Source of the DNA: Pseudoalteromonas carrageenovora IAM 12662
GTDB taxonomy: Bacteria > Pseudomonadota > Gammaproteobacteria > Enterobacterales > Alteromonadaceae
Assembly: GCF_900239935.1 (NCBI RefSeq)
Contig: NZ_LT965928.1
Location: 1,487,407-1,551,406 of the forward strand
Length of the DNA: 64,000 bases
Direction of reading: 5' to 3'
The position numbers and the translations under genes are program-made. Under the pieces are notes generated by a model. The model made no database searches, was not told the DNA's origin, and saw only the letters and a list, made by a program, of their open reading frames with translations. Numbering within the stretch: position 1 is the first letter of the stretch; every line of letters begins with the position of its first letter. Positions 28,601-37,969 of the stretch are shown here, one piece after another.

Positions 28601-28800
28601 GCTTCAGTATTTTAATCATTGAGTATCAGAGCTTTGTTGTATCTGGTCTATGTAGATTATTCATAACCTCTAAATGATTTACATGGCTTAAGGCATGTCA
28701 TTCATTAATCTTTATATTTTTCAGGGGCTTATATTTGGCATTTCTTATGCTTTTAATAAGATGATTCGAACACTTTATTAAATGTTATAAGGAGATCTAA

Positions 28801-29379
28801 ATGACTACATTACAAACCAGCACACGTTTACAAGGCAAAAAAATTGCAATTTTAGCCACAGATGGTTTTGAACAAAGCGAACTGTTATCCCCACGAGATG
28901 CTTTGTTAAACGCAGGTGCCGAAATCGAAGTAGTATCTATTAAAGAAGGTCAGATCACCGGTTGGGACGAAGATAAATGGGGTGACAAAGTAAGCGTTGA
29001 TAAACTTGTGACTAATGTAAGTGCAAATGATTACGATGCGTTGATGCTACCTGGTGGTTTATTTAACCCAGACTCTCTTCGTCAAGATAAACATGCAAAA
29101 GCATTTATTGACGGCTTTTTTGGCGCAGAAAAAAATAAACCTGTAGCGGCTATTTGTCATGCTCCTTGGTTACTTGCCGAGATAAATAAATTACGCGATC
29201 GCACTGTCACTTCATTCCCAAGTATTAAAAGCGATTTAATTAACGCTGGCGCAAATTGGGTAGATAAAGAGGTAAGTGTTGATCAAGGCTTAGTAACAAG
29301 TAGAAGCCCTGCAGATTTAGAGGCGTTTAACGCTAAATTTATTGAAGAAATTTTAGAAGGTAAGCACCAAGCTCACTAA
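28801..29379 (+). CDS. DJ-1/PfpI family protein (type 1 glutamine amidotransferase-like)
   Basis: The protein has 192 residues. It opens GKKIAILATDGFEQSELLSPRDAL and has the PGGLFNPDSLR loop. The nucleophile elbow carries the conserved cysteine in PVAAICHAPWLLAEI, and the protein ends with the VTSRSPADLEAFNAKFIEEI block of the YhbO/PfpI subgroup. Members act as chaperones, glyoxalases or deglycases in stress protection; the exact reaction is disputed. A strong AAGGAG site lies six bases before the ATG, and a terminator follows. Confidence 0.9.
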   Translation: MTTLQTSTRLQGKKIAILATDGFEQSELLSPRDALLNAGAEIEVVSIKEGQITGWDEDKWGDKVSVDKLVTNVSANDYDALMLPGGLFNPDSLRQDKHAKAFIDGFFGAEKNKPVAAICHAPWLLAEINKLRDRTVTSFPSIKSDLINAGANWVDKEVSVDQGLVTSRSPADLEAFNAKFIEEILEGKHQAH

Positions 29380-29403
29380 GCTTTCTCAGTACGATTTTAA
29401 AAT

Positions 29404-29433
29404 AAAAAAGGGCATTTTAAATGCCCTTTTTTA
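29404..29433. terminator. bidirectional terminator between the PfpI gene and the trp operon
   Basis: The stem AAAAAAGGGCATTT / AAATGCCCTTTTTT is close to perfect. It lies between the convergent PfpI-family gene and trpA and can end transcription of both. Confidence 0.87.
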
Positions 29434-29452
29434 ATGTGTAAATTTAAACTTA

Positions 29453-30274
29453 TTATAATGCGGTTGCAGCTTTCATTTCGCTAACGAACGCTTTTAACTG
29501 AGCGGTCATTGCATCTAAATCATTAAGGTTAGCCTCAATAATTTTAACGACGGCTGAGCCTGAAATTGCACCGGCAGCACCTGCATTTAGCGCTGCTTTT
29601 ACATCATCGGGTGTTGAAATACCAAAGCCCAATAAAGCAGGGGCTGCATGGTATTCTTTTAATTTAGTAACAATGTTGCCCGCTGGCATTTGCGCTTTAG
29701 TATCAGTACCGGTAACACCTGCACGCGACAGTAAATACGTGTAACCACGCCCGTAAGACGCGCACTGGCGCAGTGTATCGTCATCGGCATTGGGTGTAGC
29801 AATAAATATTGGGTCTACACCATTTGCCATAGCGGCTTTCCTAAACATTTTAGACTCATGCAATGGCACATCAGCAACTAAAATGGAGTCCACGCCTGCC
29901 GCTTTTGCATCTTTATAAAATGCTTCAAGACCGCGCTTAAACACAAGGTTAGAATACAGTAATAAACCGATAGGAATATCTGCATTGTAATCGCGTATTT
30001 CTTTAATAATATCAAAGCAATCTTGGGTGTTAATATTTACATCAAGCGCGCGAATATTCGCTTTTTGAATAACAGGGCCATCAGCGATTGGATCTGAAAA
30101 CGGAATACCAAGCTCAAGTGCATCAGCGCCACCGTCAATTAGGCTTTTAATAATCGCAATACTTTGCTCTTTACCTGGGTCACCAATAGTAACAAAGGGT
30201 ACAAATGCACCTTGTTTTTGCTCATCCAGGGCGGCAAATGTTTTACCGTAACGATCTGTATTTAGCTGGCTCAT
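29453..30274 (-). CDS. trpA: tryptophan synthase alpha chain
   Basis: The protein has 273 residues. It contains [44 protein letters not shown], with the catalytic glutamate in ELGIPFSDP and aspartate in [20 protein letters not shown] and [10 protein letters not shown] follow. It cleaves indole-3-glycerol phosphate to indole and glyceraldehyde 3-phosphate within the TrpAB complex. It is the last gene of the trp operon and overlaps trpB by four bases (ATGA). Confidence 0.97.
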   Translation of the reverse strand: MSQLNTDRYGKTFAALDEQKQGAFVPFVTIGDPGKEQSIAIIKSLIDGGADALELGIPFSDPIADGPVIQKANIRALDVNINTQDCFDIIKEIRDYNADIPIGLLLYSNLVFKRGLEAFYKDAKAAGVDSILVADVPLHESKMFRKAAMANGVDPIFIATPNADDDTLRQCASYGRGYTYLLSRAGVTGTDTKAQMPAGNIVTKLKEYHAAPALLGFGISTPDDVKAALNAGAAGAISGSAVVKIIEANLNDLDAMTAQLKAFVSEMKAATAL

Positions 30275-31455
30275 AGTTGACCTCCTTGTGATAAAACAGT
30301 GTGTACGTGCGTTAAATCTTTGTCGCCACGGCCACTTAAGTTAACCACTAAAATGCTTTCTTCTGTTTGCTCTTCTGCGTATTTAAGTGCATAAGCAAGG
30401 GCGTGGCTTGATTCGAGTGCCGGAATAATACCTTCGTTTTTAGCCAGCGCTTGGAACGCATCAAGTGCTTCTGTATCGGTAATACCAACATATTGAGCAC
30501 GACCGGTTTCGTGTAAAAAAGCGTGCTGTGGCCCAACTGCTGGGTAATCAAGACCGGCAGATACCGAGTATGACTCTTCTATTTGACCATCGTCGTTTTG
30601 CATAATGTAAGTATACGTACCGTGTAATATACCTTTGGTGCCTTTACAAATGGTAGCGCCGTGCTCGTGGGTATCTAACCCTTTACCAGCAGGCTCAACA
30701 CCGATAAGTTTTACACTTGGCTCGTCAATAAAGTCTGTAAACATACCAATAGCGTTAGATCCACCGCCAACACACGCAAGTACCGCGTCTGGTAAGCGAC
30801 CTTCAGCTTTTAATATTTGCTGTTTAGCTTCTTCACCAATAATTTTTTGATACTCTCGTACAATTGTTGGGAATGGGTGAGGGCCCGCAGCGGTACCAAG
30901 TAAGTAATGTGCCTCTTGATAATTTGCAGACCAGTCACGTAGTGCTTCGTTTACCGCATCTTTTAGTGTGCCAGAGCCTGCTGTTACCGGAATAACCTCT
31001 GCGCCCATTAATTTCATTCTAAATACGTTTGGCTGCTGGCGCTCAACATCTTTAGCGCCCATATAAATTCGGCATTTTAAGCCAAGTAATGCACACGCAA
31101 GAGCCGTTGCAACGCCGTGCTGGCCTGCGCCGGTTTCTGCAATAACTTCTTTTTTACCCATACGTTTAGTTAGCAACGCTTGACCAAGTACTTGGTTAGT
31201 TTTGTGCGCGCCACCGTGTAATAAATCTTCACGCTTTAGGTAAAGTTTAACTTTAGGGTTTTTAATTAAATTACGCGTTAAAGTAAGCGGCGTAGGGCGC
31301 CCTGCATACTCGTTTAGTAACTTGGTAAATTCTGCCTGAAATTCAGGATCTTTTTGTGCTTTGTTAAATTCGTTTTCTAACTGCTTAAGCGCAGGGACAA
31401 GTAGCTCGGGTACAAACATACCGCCAAACTCGCCAAAATAAGCTGGATTTTGCAT
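30271..31455 (-). CDS. trpB: tryptophan synthase beta chain
   Basis: The protein has 394 residues. It starts [20 protein letters not shown]. The PLP lysine lies in [18 protein letters not shown], and the glycine-rich phosphate loop is [12 protein letters not shown]. It joins indole and serine to form tryptophan. The frame is open for 26 more codons upstream, but that would run into trpCF; the family start and position 31455, seven bases after the trpCF stop, support the choice. Confidence 0.97.
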   Translation of the reverse strand: MQNPAYFGEFGGMFVPELLVPALKQLENEFNKAQKDPEFQAEFTKLLNEYAGRPTPLTLTRNLIKNPKVKLYLKREDLLHGGAHKTNQVLGQALLTKRMGKKEVIAETGAGQHGVATALACALLGLKCRIYMGAKDVERQQPNVFRMKLMGAEVIPVTAGSGTLKDAVNEALRDWSANYQEAHYLLGTAAGPHPFPTIVREYQKIIGEEAKQQILKAEGRLPDAVLACVGGGSNAIGMFTDFIDEPSVKLIGVEPAGKGLDTHEHGATICKGTKGILHGTYTYIMQNDDGQIEESYSVSAGLDYPAVGPQHAFLHETGRAQYVGITDTEALDAFQALAKNEGIIPALESSHALAYALKYAEEQTEESILVVNLSGRGDKDLTHVHTVLSQGGQL

Positions 31456-31462
31456 TTTAACC

Positions 31463-32827
31463 TCAATAATTTCTGATGCTTGTAAAAGCATTTTGTAATT
31501 TGTTAGGGCACTTTTTACCCGCAGATTCTTCAACGCCTGAGTTTAAGTCAAGGCCAAGGGCACCTTGAAAAAGCGCGTCTTTAATATTTTCTGGATTTAA
31601 ACCACCCGCTAGCATAAACGGTGTGGTTGCATCGCGAAGCACCGACCAATCAAATGCTTTACCTGTACCACCAGCTTGTGTATCGCTGTGGGTATCGTAA
31701 AGGTGGCGCTCTACGCCATTTACAGGTGTTGGTAGCGTATCTTTAATTGCTTGTGCTTTCCAAATTTCACACCCGTTAGGAAGTTGTGTACGTAAAGTGG
31801 CAATATAATCGTCACTTTCTTGTCCATGTAATTGAACTGCCGCTAATTTTAACACACTTGCGTATTGAGCTACTTGCTCAATTGGTGCATTTACAAATAC
31901 ACCTACAAAGTTTAACGGAGCGCTTTGGCTAAGCTCAATAGCACAGTCTAAATCTACATATCGTGGTGATTTAGGGTGAAAAATAAGCCCACCATACACA
32001 GCACCGCTGTTATAAGCTGCTTGCGCGTCTTGGCTACGCGTTAAACCGCATACTTTGTTATCACCAAGTATCACTTTTTTACAGGCTTGCTCTAAATCGC
32101 GCTCGGCCATTAGGGAGCTGCCAATTAAAAAACCATCGCATAGCGGTGCTAGGCGTTTAACATCTTGATGGGTATAAATACCAGACTCTGAAATAACCAC
32201 TTTATCTGCAGGAATGAGTTTACGCAGTTTTTCGGTGGTGGCTAAGTCAGTGCTTAAATCACGTAGGTCACGGTTATTAATACCTATAATTTGTGCATCG
32301 AGCGCAAGGGCGCGGTGCACTTCTTCTTCGTTACTTACTTCGGTTAATACCGACATATTAAGCGAGTCAGCTACTGCGTGTAGGGCTTTATATTGCTCAT
32401 CATCAAGTACTGAAAGCATTAACAAAATAGCATCACCGCCATAAATTCGCGCCATATACACTTGGTACTCATCAATAAAAAAGTCTTTACAAATAAGTGG
32501 TTGCTCTACTTGGCTACGTACAAATTCTAAATAATCAAAGCTACCTTGAAAGTACTTTGCGTCTGTAAGTACGCTCATACAGGTAGCGTATTTTTTATAA
32601 ACAGAGGTGATCTCTGTTAAATCAAACGGCTCGCGTATTAACCCTTTTGATGGAGATGCTTTTTTGCACTCTAAAATAAATTGTGTACCCGGTGCTGCCA
32701 GTGCTTCATAAAAGCTGCGACTGGTTGGCTCTGCTAGATGCTTAAAGCTTTCAAGCGGGCGGGCTGCCTTGCGTTCAATAAGCTCTAATTTTTTATCAGC
32801 AACAATTTTGTCTAATACATTAGCCAT
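31463..32827 (-). CDS. trpCF: bifunctional indole-3-glycerol phosphate synthase / phosphoribosylanthranilate isomerase
   Basis: The protein has 454 residues. The N-terminal TrpC barrel (to about 255) has [29 protein letters not shown] and [18 protein letters not shown]. The C-terminal TrpF barrel (about 257-454) has [33 protein letters not shown] and [11 protein letters not shown]. It performs two successive steps of tryptophan synthesis, as in enterobacterial TrpC. The start overlaps the trpD stop by eight bases, consistent with translational coupling. Confidence 0.96.
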   Translation of the reverse strand: MANVLDKIVADKKLELIERKAARPLESFKHLAEPTSRSFYEALAAPGTQFILECKKASPSKGLIREPFDLTEITSVYKKYATCMSVLTDAKYFQGSFDYLEFVRSQVEQPLICKDFFIDEYQVYMARIYGGDAILLMLSVLDDEQYKALHAVADSLNMSVLTEVSNEEEVHRALALDAQIIGINNRDLRDLSTDLATTEKLRKLIPADKVVISESGIYTHQDVKRLAPLCDGFLIGSSLMAERDLEQACKKVILGDNKVCGLTRSQDAQAAYNSGAVYGGLIFHPKSPRYVDLDCAIELSQSAPLNFVGVFVNAPIEQVAQYASVLKLAAVQLHGQESDDYIATLRTQLPNGCEIWKAQAIKDTLPTPVNGVERHLYDTHSDTQAGGTGKAFDWSVLRDATTPFMLAGGLNPENIKDALFQGALGLDLNSGVEESAGKKCPNKLQNAFTSIRNY

Positions 32828-33857
32828 GACTTACCTCAATAATTGCATTTAATGTGTCCATGGCCTTGCCTGAACTGAGTAATGTTTGTACGTGTCGTGC
32901 GCCATCTTTTAATGATTGCACTTTATCGCTTAGGTATAAAAGTGCAGCCACATTTACCACAATGGCAGCGTTGTGTGCGTCTGTGCCTTTACCTTGCAAT
33001 ATAGCAAGGCTTGCATTTGCGTTGTATTGTGGGCCTTCACCTGCTAGTTGTTCAAGTGAATAGTTTGCAAGGTCAAAGTCGCTTGGGTTTAATGTGTACT
33101 GTGTTATTTCGCCATTATTAAGCTCAACTACGTTGGTTGGGCCATGAAGGGCGATTTCGTCAGTACCTGAGCCATGCACGATCATTGCGCGCTTAGTGCC
33201 TAATGTTTTAAGCGTTTGTGCCATGGGCATACATAGCGACTCGTCGTACACACCTAGTAATTGCACATCAGGCGCCGCAGGGTTAGCAAGGGGGCCTAAA
33301 ATATTAAATATTGTACGTGTTTTAAGTGCAGTACGTACGCTCATCGCATGGCGTACGCCGCTGTGGTAATGCGGTGCAAACAAAAAGGTAAAGTGTGTTT
33401 GCTCAAGGCATTTTGCAGCTTGTTCTGGGCTCATATCAATATTAATGCCCAGTGCTTTGAGTAAATCGGCTGAGCCTGAATTACTTGATACACTGCGATT
33501 ACCATGCTTTACCATATTAATACCCGCGGCCGCTGCAACAATTGCAGCGGTAGTGCTTATATTAATTGTATTTGAGCCATCGCCACCGGTACCACAGCTA
33601 TCAGCAAGTTGTGAGCTATTTGTATTAAAAGCGACCGCGTTTTCACGCATTGATGCGGCAGCGCCGGCAATCTCATCGCTCACTTCGCCTTTTATTTTAA
33701 GGCTAATAAGTAAGGCTGTTAGCTCTATTTCGCTCATGTTGCCTTGCATTATTTCATCAAATAATGCTTTTGACTGCTCATAGCTTAGTGATTGATTTTT
33801 AATAAGCTGCTCAATAGCATATTGAACATTTATGGGCTCTTGTCGTTGTGTACTCAT
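32820..33857 (-). CDS. trpD: anthranilate phosphoribosyltransferase
   Basis: The protein has 345 residues. The family signature is ADSCGTGGDGSNTINISTTAAIVAAAAGINMVKHGNRSVSS, which holds the PRPP-binding glycines. RTIFNILGPLANPA and VVHGSGTDEI-like sequence (MIVHGSGTDEIAL) follow. It transfers the phosphoribosyl group to anthranilate. It is separate from trpG, unlike the fused E. coli TrpGD, and overlaps trpCF. Confidence 0.96.
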   Translation of the reverse strand: MSTQRQEPINVQYAIEQLIKNQSLSYEQSKALFDEIMQGNMSEIELTALLISLKIKGEVSDEIAGAAASMRENAVAFNTNSSQLADSCGTGGDGSNTINISTTAAIVAAAAGINMVKHGNRSVSSNSGSADLLKALGINIDMSPEQAAKCLEQTHFTFLFAPHYHSGVRHAMSVRTALKTRTIFNILGPLANPAAPDVQLLGVYDESLCMPMAQTLKTLGTKRAMIVHGSGTDEIALHGPTNVVELNNGEITQYTLNPSDFDLANYSLEQLAGEGPQYNANASLAILQGKGTDAHNAAIVVNVAALLYLSDKVQSLKDGARHVQTLLSSGKAMDTLNAIIEVSHG

Positions 33858-33868
33858 AATGTCCTCTA

Positions 33869-34471
33869 TTAATTTGCGCGTGTTAAATACGCGACACTTT
33901 GCTGAAGTAGCATCGCACCATTTGGCGTAAGTATTGATTCAGGATGAAACTGATAGCCCAATGCACTGTCTTCATGATGGTAAATAGCCATAGGTATGTC
34001 TTCAAATTGTGCTATTACTTCAATATTTTTAGGTACTTCAGTTGCCATTAGCGAATGATAACGCGCTACAGGCATTGTACTTCCCATGCCATCAAATACA
34101 GGGTGTGCGTTTAAATCAATGATTGATGACTTACCATGTACGGTTTCGCCAGCGTGACCGATTACTCCGCCATAACTTTGTGTTAAAGCTTGCTGGCCTA
34201 AACAAATACCAAGCATAGGAAATTGACCTTTAGCAAGTTCAATTAGCTCCATTAAGCAGCCGGCGTCGCTTGGTGTACCAGGCCCTGGTGATAGAACTAA
34301 TAATACTTGGCCAGGCTCTTGGCGCATTTTGTTAAAAATAACGTCAGCGTTTATGTTGTTTCTGTATACAACAAGCTCACACCCTAACATGGTTAGTTCA
34401 TCAACAAGGTTGTAGCTAAACGAATCAAAATTATCTAAAAAGTATATTTTAAGTGGATTTTCATTACTCAT
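33869..34471 (-). CDS. trpG: anthranilate synthase component II (glutamine amidotransferase)
   Basis: The protein has 200 residues. It is a class I glutamine amidotransferase with the oxyanion motif LSPGPGTPSDAG, nucleophile cysteine in MLGICLGQQAL and the His-Glu pair in GYQFHPESILT. It supplies ammonia to TrpE. The gene begins one base after the trpE stop. It may also serve folate synthesis as PabA does in some organisms, but the trp context favours TrpG. Confidence 0.95.
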   Translation of the reverse strand: MSNENPLKIYFLDNFDSFSYNLVDELTMLGCELVVYRNNINADVIFNKMRQEPGQVLLVLSPGPGTPSDAGCLMELIELAKGQFPMLGICLGQQALTQSYGGVIGHAGETVHGKSSIIDLNAHPVFDGMGSTMPVARYHSLMATEVPKNIEVIAQFEDIPMAIYHHEDSALGYQFHPESILTPNGAMLLQQSVAYLTRAN

Positions 34472-34472
34472 T

Positions 34473-36041
34473 TTATACCGCCTTATAAGTAGATTTTATG
34501 GCGGTAATGACCGCTTGAGCTTTTGCGCGGGTTTCGTTTGCTTCTGATTGCGGATCTGAGTCAAATACGACTCCTGCGCCAGCTTGCACATACGCCGTAT
34601 TGTTTTTTACAAACGCAGAGCGAATAACAATACAGCTATCCATTGCTCCATCGCCGGTTAAATAACCTACTGCACCACCGTAGCTTCCACGGCGCTTACC
34701 TTCTGTTTGGCGTACAAGTTCTGCGGCACGTACTTTTGGTGCACCAACAAGCGTGCCCATGTTCATACACGCTTGATAAGCATGTAGTGCGTCAAGTTCA
34801 GGTTTTAAAGTACCTACTACGCGTGACACTAAATGCATTACTTGTGAATAACGGTCTACTTTTAATAACTCTTTTGCAAAACGAGTACCTGCAACACTAA
34901 TACGTGCAACATCGTTACGCGCTAAATCGACAAGCATTAAATGTTCAGCACGCTCTTTTTGATCGTTTCTTAGCTCAAGCTCAATACGGCTATCTAAGTC
35001 TGGGTTTATTTGTCCGTTTGCAAACTTACCACGCGCTCGGGTACCTGCAATTGGATACACTTCAACTTGTTGATTACTTACATCGTACTTAAGCGCCGAC
35101 TCAGGAGAGGCGCCAAATAAAGCAAAGTCTTCATCGCGCATGTAAAACATGTATGGGCTTGGGTTTTGCTTTTTAAGTTGGCTGTAAGCATGTAACGAGT
35201 CAGGGCAGGGCAATGAAAAAGTACGTGAAGGCACCACCTGAAAAATGTCGCCATCGACAATATTCTTTTTAAGTTTAACTACTTGCTCGCAGTAAGTTTC
35301 ATCGCTTATATCAACGTTTACTTCACATTCGCCAGTTTGCATGTCTGCGCTAAATTCTGCCGCGTTGTCGCAAAGGGTATTTAACCGTTCAAGTTCTTTA
35401 CCTACTTCAAAGCAATTTGCATGAACATCTGGGCCATTAAATACATTACCAATAAGCTCAGTGGTTTGTTTTTGATGATCAATAACAACTAAGGTTTCGG
35501 CTAGGTAAAATACGTAATCTGGGCAGGTGTTTTCGCCATCAGGTACATCGCTTAATTGCTCAAAATTTGCCACCATATCGTAGGCAAATACACCGCCTAA
35601 AAATACCGAAAATGGATTTTCGGTGGTGCTTTGAATACTGTTAATACAGGTACGAAGAGCGCTGAAGGCATTATCGGCAACAAGCTTACTTGCTTCGTCT
35701 ATATCTCTGCTGATGTCTTGGTAGTTAAGTGTAAGCGTTGTGTCGTTTAATTGTGAATCGCAGCTCTTAACATTTGCTTGTAAGTAGCTTAATAATTGTT
35801 TGCCGTTATTAGATTGTGCGTTAACAGTTACCGTTTTTCCCTTACATACAATACGCAGGGCACTATCAACTAAAATTAAACTTTTAACACTGTCTTTAGA
35901 ATCAATTTCAGCTGACTCAAGCAGCAGCGAATTAGGCTTATCAAGTGCAGCATAAAGTGCAAGTGGGCTACTTATGTATTCACGAACTTGCGTAATGCTT
36001 GTTACTTCGCCTGGTGTGGTAGTTATATGACTAAAAATCAA
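34473..36041 (-). CDS. trpE: anthranilate synthase component I
   Basis: The protein has 522 residues. The Trp feedback site should be formed by the N-terminal LLLESAEIDS segment. The chorismate-binding core contains DGDIFQVVPSRTFSLP, PSPYMFYMRDEDFALFGASPESALKY, PIAGTRARG, ELRNDQKERAEHLMLVDLARND and GRRGSYGGAVGYL. It converts chorismate and ammonia to anthranilate, the committed step. The first usable start is a TTG at 36041 just after GGGAATGAGG. An out-of-frame ATG inside that stretch opens a five-codon frame across the start. The exact start is therefore the least certain part. Expression is controlled by the tandem attenuator upstream. Confidence 0.95.
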   Translation of the reverse strand: MIFSHITTTPGEVTSITQVREYISSPLALYAALDKPNSLLLESAEIDSKDSVKSLILVDSALRIVCKGKTVTVNAQSNNGKQLLSYLQANVKSCDSQLNDTTLTLNYQDISRDIDEASKLVADNAFSALRTCINSIQSTTENPFSVFLGGVFAYDMVANFEQLSDVPDGENTCPDYVFYLAETLVVIDHQKQTTELIGNVFNGPDVHANCFEVGKELERLNTLCDNAAEFSADMQTGECEVNVDISDETYCEQVVKLKKNIVDGDIFQVVPSRTFSLPCPDSLHAYSQLKKQNPSPYMFYMRDEDFALFGASPESALKYDVSNQQVEVYPIAGTRARGKFANGQINPDLDSRIELELRNDQKERAEHLMLVDLARNDVARISVAGTRFAKELLKVDRYSQVMHLVSRVVGTLKPELDALHAYQACMNMGTLVGAPKVRAAELVRQTEGKRRGSYGGAVGYLTGDGAMDSCIVIRSAFVKNNTAYVQAGAGVVFDSDPQSEANETRAKAQAVITAIKSTYKAV

Positions 36042-36054
36042 ACCTCATTCCCTC

Positions 36055-36094
36055 AAAAAATTAAACCCCGCAATGCGTTAGCAATGCGGGGTTA
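36055..36094 (-). terminator. trp attenuator 2 (terminator hairpin before trpE)
   Basis: On the minus strand the stem AACCCCGCA / TGCGGGGTT (with inner TGC/GCA pairs around TAAC) ends in TTTAATTTTTT, only about 15 bases before trpE. The upstream GCGGG and GGTAATGA, just after leader peptide 2, can pair with TCGTTATT and CCCGC of the left stem, forming the competing antiterminator. Confidence 0.88.
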
Positions 36095-36136
36095 GAATAA
36101 CGATATCTAAATTACAAACAGATCATTACCGTCCCG

Positions 36137-36187
36137 CTATATCAGGCGCCACCACCAACGATGTGTAAGAGTAAGACCGTTATTCAT
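36137..36187 (-). CDS. trpL: trp operon leader peptide 2
   Basis: The 16-codon frame reads MNNGLTLTHRWWWRLI, with three consecutive Trp codons at positions 11-13. It is preceded by TGAGGC, ten bases before the ATG. It lies 43 bases before the attenuator 2 stem. Ribosome stalling at the Trp codons when charged tRNA-Trp is scarce should favour the antiterminator and let transcription reach trpE. It is too short for normal ORF finding. Confidence 0.92.
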   Translation of the reverse strand: MNNGLTLTHRWWWRLI

Positions 36188-36236
36188 GTTTTTTTGCCTC
36201 AAAATTAAAAAATATAATTACGTAAAATTTAGTTAT

Positions 36237-36263
36237 AAAAAAACCCGCATTATGCGGGTTTTG
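36237..36263 (-). terminator. trp attenuator 1 (upstream terminator hairpin)
   Basis: On the minus strand AAAACCCGCATAATGCGGGTTTTTTT is a compact perfect terminator. The preceding GGGTGATGAATT can pair with AATTCAAAACCC, which includes the left stem arm, giving the antiterminator. CACTC at the end of leader peptide 1 can pair with GGGTG as the protector hairpin. All elements of a classical attenuator are therefore present. Confidence 0.9.
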
Positions 36264-36299
36264 AATTTTTGCTAGACACGACAATTCATCACCCAATAA

Positions 36300-36344
36300 T
36301 TATGAGTGCCACCACCAAATAGTGTTTTGAATTGAATTGATCAT
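36300..36344 (-). CDS. trp operon leader peptide 1
   Basis: The 14-codon frame reads MINSIQNTIWWWHS, again with three consecutive Trp codons (positions 10-12). Its ribosome site is weak (AAGAA, about ten bases before the ATG). It is the first translated element of the trp transcript and lies 36 bases upstream of attenuator 1. It is unrelated in sequence to leader peptide 2 outside the Trp run, so this does not look like a fresh tandem duplication. Confidence 0.9.
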   Translation of the reverse strand: MINSIQNTIWWWHS

Positions 36345-36379
36345 TTTTATTAATTCTTAATGTGTCTGAAAGTGGCTAC

Positions 36380-36409
36380 AGTAAAACGTATCTAGTGCTT
36401 TTGTGTCAA
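36380..36409 (-). promoter_or_regulatory. putative trp operon promoter
   Basis: A perfect -35 TTGACA (36404-36409) is followed after 18 bases by TTTACT (36380-36385) as -10, about 35 bases before leader peptide 1. The spacer contains GCACTAG, which matches one half of the TrpR operator consensus. No full TrpR palindrome is visible, so repression by TrpR is uncertain. Confidence 0.6.
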
Positions 36410-36491
36410 GTGTTTATTTAAAACAATTTAGTCAAAAAACTTGTTATACTTACATAAACGCCATTAACCCTTAATTTTAAGCAGTTTTCTT

Positions 36492-37346
36492 TTGATAAAA
36501 TACGATTTACATAGCCACACCACGCATTCAGACGGGCAGTTAACGGTTGAAGAATTACTTACCCGCGCCGTTGATAAAAATATAGATGTGTTTGCTATTA
36601 CCGATCACGATACTGTGGCTGCTATTAAGCCCGCTCAAGAATTTATTCAAACCGAAAATTTGCCTTTATCATTAATTACCGGGGTAGAAATTTCGACCAA
36701 ATGGGAAAGCTTCGAAATACATATAGTGGGTTTGAATGTTGATATTGATAATTTTGACCTTACTTCATTGTTAACGCAGCAGCAGCAAAAGCGTGAAGTC
36801 AGAGCGCTAGAAATAGGCGCAAGGCTTACAAAAAACGGTTTTGATGGCATTTATGAGCAAGCCAAAGAGCTTGCACAAGACGCGCAAATTACTCGTGCGC
36901 ACTTTGCACGCGCGCTGATAGAGCGTGGTGTAGCTAAAAACTTCCCTGGTGTATTTAAAAAATATTTAGGTCGCGGTAAAACCGGCTATGTGCCAAGTAA
37001 CTGGTGCAATATGCAAACCGCCATTGAAGCAATTCATTCAGCGGGAGGTATTGCAGTAGTGGCACATCCTGGGCGTTATCAAATGTCTAATAAATGGTTA
37101 CGTAAATTGTTAACCGAGTATAAAAGTGTTGGTGGTGATGCAATGGAAGTTGCACAGCCTCAACAAGCTCCTAGTGAGCGACAATTTTTAGGTGAACTGA
37201 GCCGAGAGTACGATTTACTCTGCTCGCAAGGGTCTGATTTTCATTTTCCGACAAGCTATTTAGAGCTTGGCAAAAACTTATACTTACCTAAAGACTGCCA
37301 AGGTGTTTGGCAAGCATGGGAAGGACAAGAAGGGGCATTAACATGA
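36492..37346 (+). CDS. trpH: PHP-domain 5'-3' exoribonuclease RNase AM (TrpH/YciV family)
   Basis: The protein has 284 residues. Metal ligands of the PHP fold are in KYDLHSHTTHSDG, ITDHDTVAAI, TGVEIS, VAHPGRYQ and SQGSDFHFP. E. coli YciV (Rnm) trims the 5' ends of rRNAs and degrades short RNAs. The gene is divergent from the trp operon, the origin of the old name trpH. The start is a TTG with no strong ribosome site visible. It is followed by yciO with an ATGA overlap. Confidence 0.92.
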   Translation: MIKYDLHSHTTHSDGQLTVEELLTRAVDKNIDVFAITDHDTVAAIKPAQEFIQTENLPLSLITGVEISTKWESFEIHIVGLNVDIDNFDLTSLLTQQQQKREVRALEIGARLTKNGFDGIYEQAKELAQDAQITRAHFARALIERGVAKNFPGVFKKYLGRGKTGYVPSNWCNMQTAIEAIHSAGGIAVVAHPGRYQMSNKWLRKLLTEYKSVGGDAMEVAQPQQAPSERQFLGELSREYDLLCSQGSDFHFPTSYLELGKNLYLPKDCQGVWQAWEGQEGALT

Positions 37347-37963
37347 GTCAATTATTTCATATTCATCCTGATAACCCGCAGCCACGACTTATTAATCAAG
37401 CCGTTGATATTATTAAAAAAGGCGGCGTTGTTGTTTATCCAACAGATTCTGGTTACGCCATAGGGTGTAACTTAGGTAACAAACAAGCTAAAGAGCGTAT
37501 AGAGCGCATTCGTGGCATTGAAAAAAACGATAACTTTACACTTGTTTGCAGAGACTTATCAGAGCTTGCTACTTATGCAAGAGTAGATAACCAACTGTTT
37601 AGATTAATTAAAAATAATACGCCAGGGCCTTATACCTTTATTTTTAAAGGTACAAAAGAAGTACCAAAGCGTTTGTTAAACGAAAAGAAAAAAACCATAG
37701 GTATGCGTGTTATTGAGCACCCAATTGCCTGTGCGTTACTTGCTGAGCTAGGTGAGCCGCTTATGTCGTGTTCACTTATTTTACCAGGGCAAGAGTTTAC
37801 AGAATCAGATCCTGATGAAATTTTAGAGCGCTTAGATAAACACGTCGATTTAATTATTCACGGTGGCTATTTAGCTGAACAAGCAACAACAGTAATTGAT
37901 TTATCCGAAGACGATATAAAAATACTACGTGTTGGCTGTGGCGATACTAGCCCGTTTGAGTAA
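37343..37963 (+). CDS. yciO: YciO, Sua5/YrdC-family protein
   Basis: The protein has 206 residues. It starts MSQLFHIHPDNPQPRL, followed by GGVVVYPTDSGYAIGCNLGNK, RIRGIEKNDNFTLVCRDLSEL and PGPYTFIFKGTKEVPKRLLNEKKKTIGMR, the RNA/ATP-binding core of the family. Sua5/TsaC make threonylcarbamoyl-AMP for tRNA t6A. YciO is a paralogue with weaker or different activity. The ATG at 37343 overlaps the trpH stop and matches the family start, so the longer frame from 37307 is rejected. Confidence 0.92.
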   Translation: MSQLFHIHPDNPQPRLINQAVDIIKKGGVVVYPTDSGYAIGCNLGNKQAKERIERIRGIEKNDNFTLVCRDLSELATYARVDNQLFRLIKNNTPGPYTFIFKGTKEVPKRLLNEKKKTIGMRVIEHPIACALLAELGEPLMSCSLILPGQEFTESDPDEILERLDKHVDLIIHGGYLAEQATTVIDLSEDDIKILRVGCGDTSPFE

Positions 37964-37969
37964 ACACTG

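Noticed and set aside
37307..37342. Longer N-terminus for YciO
   Set aside because: It would overlap trpH by 40 bases; the family start MSQLFHIHP at 37343 has the usual ATGA coupling.
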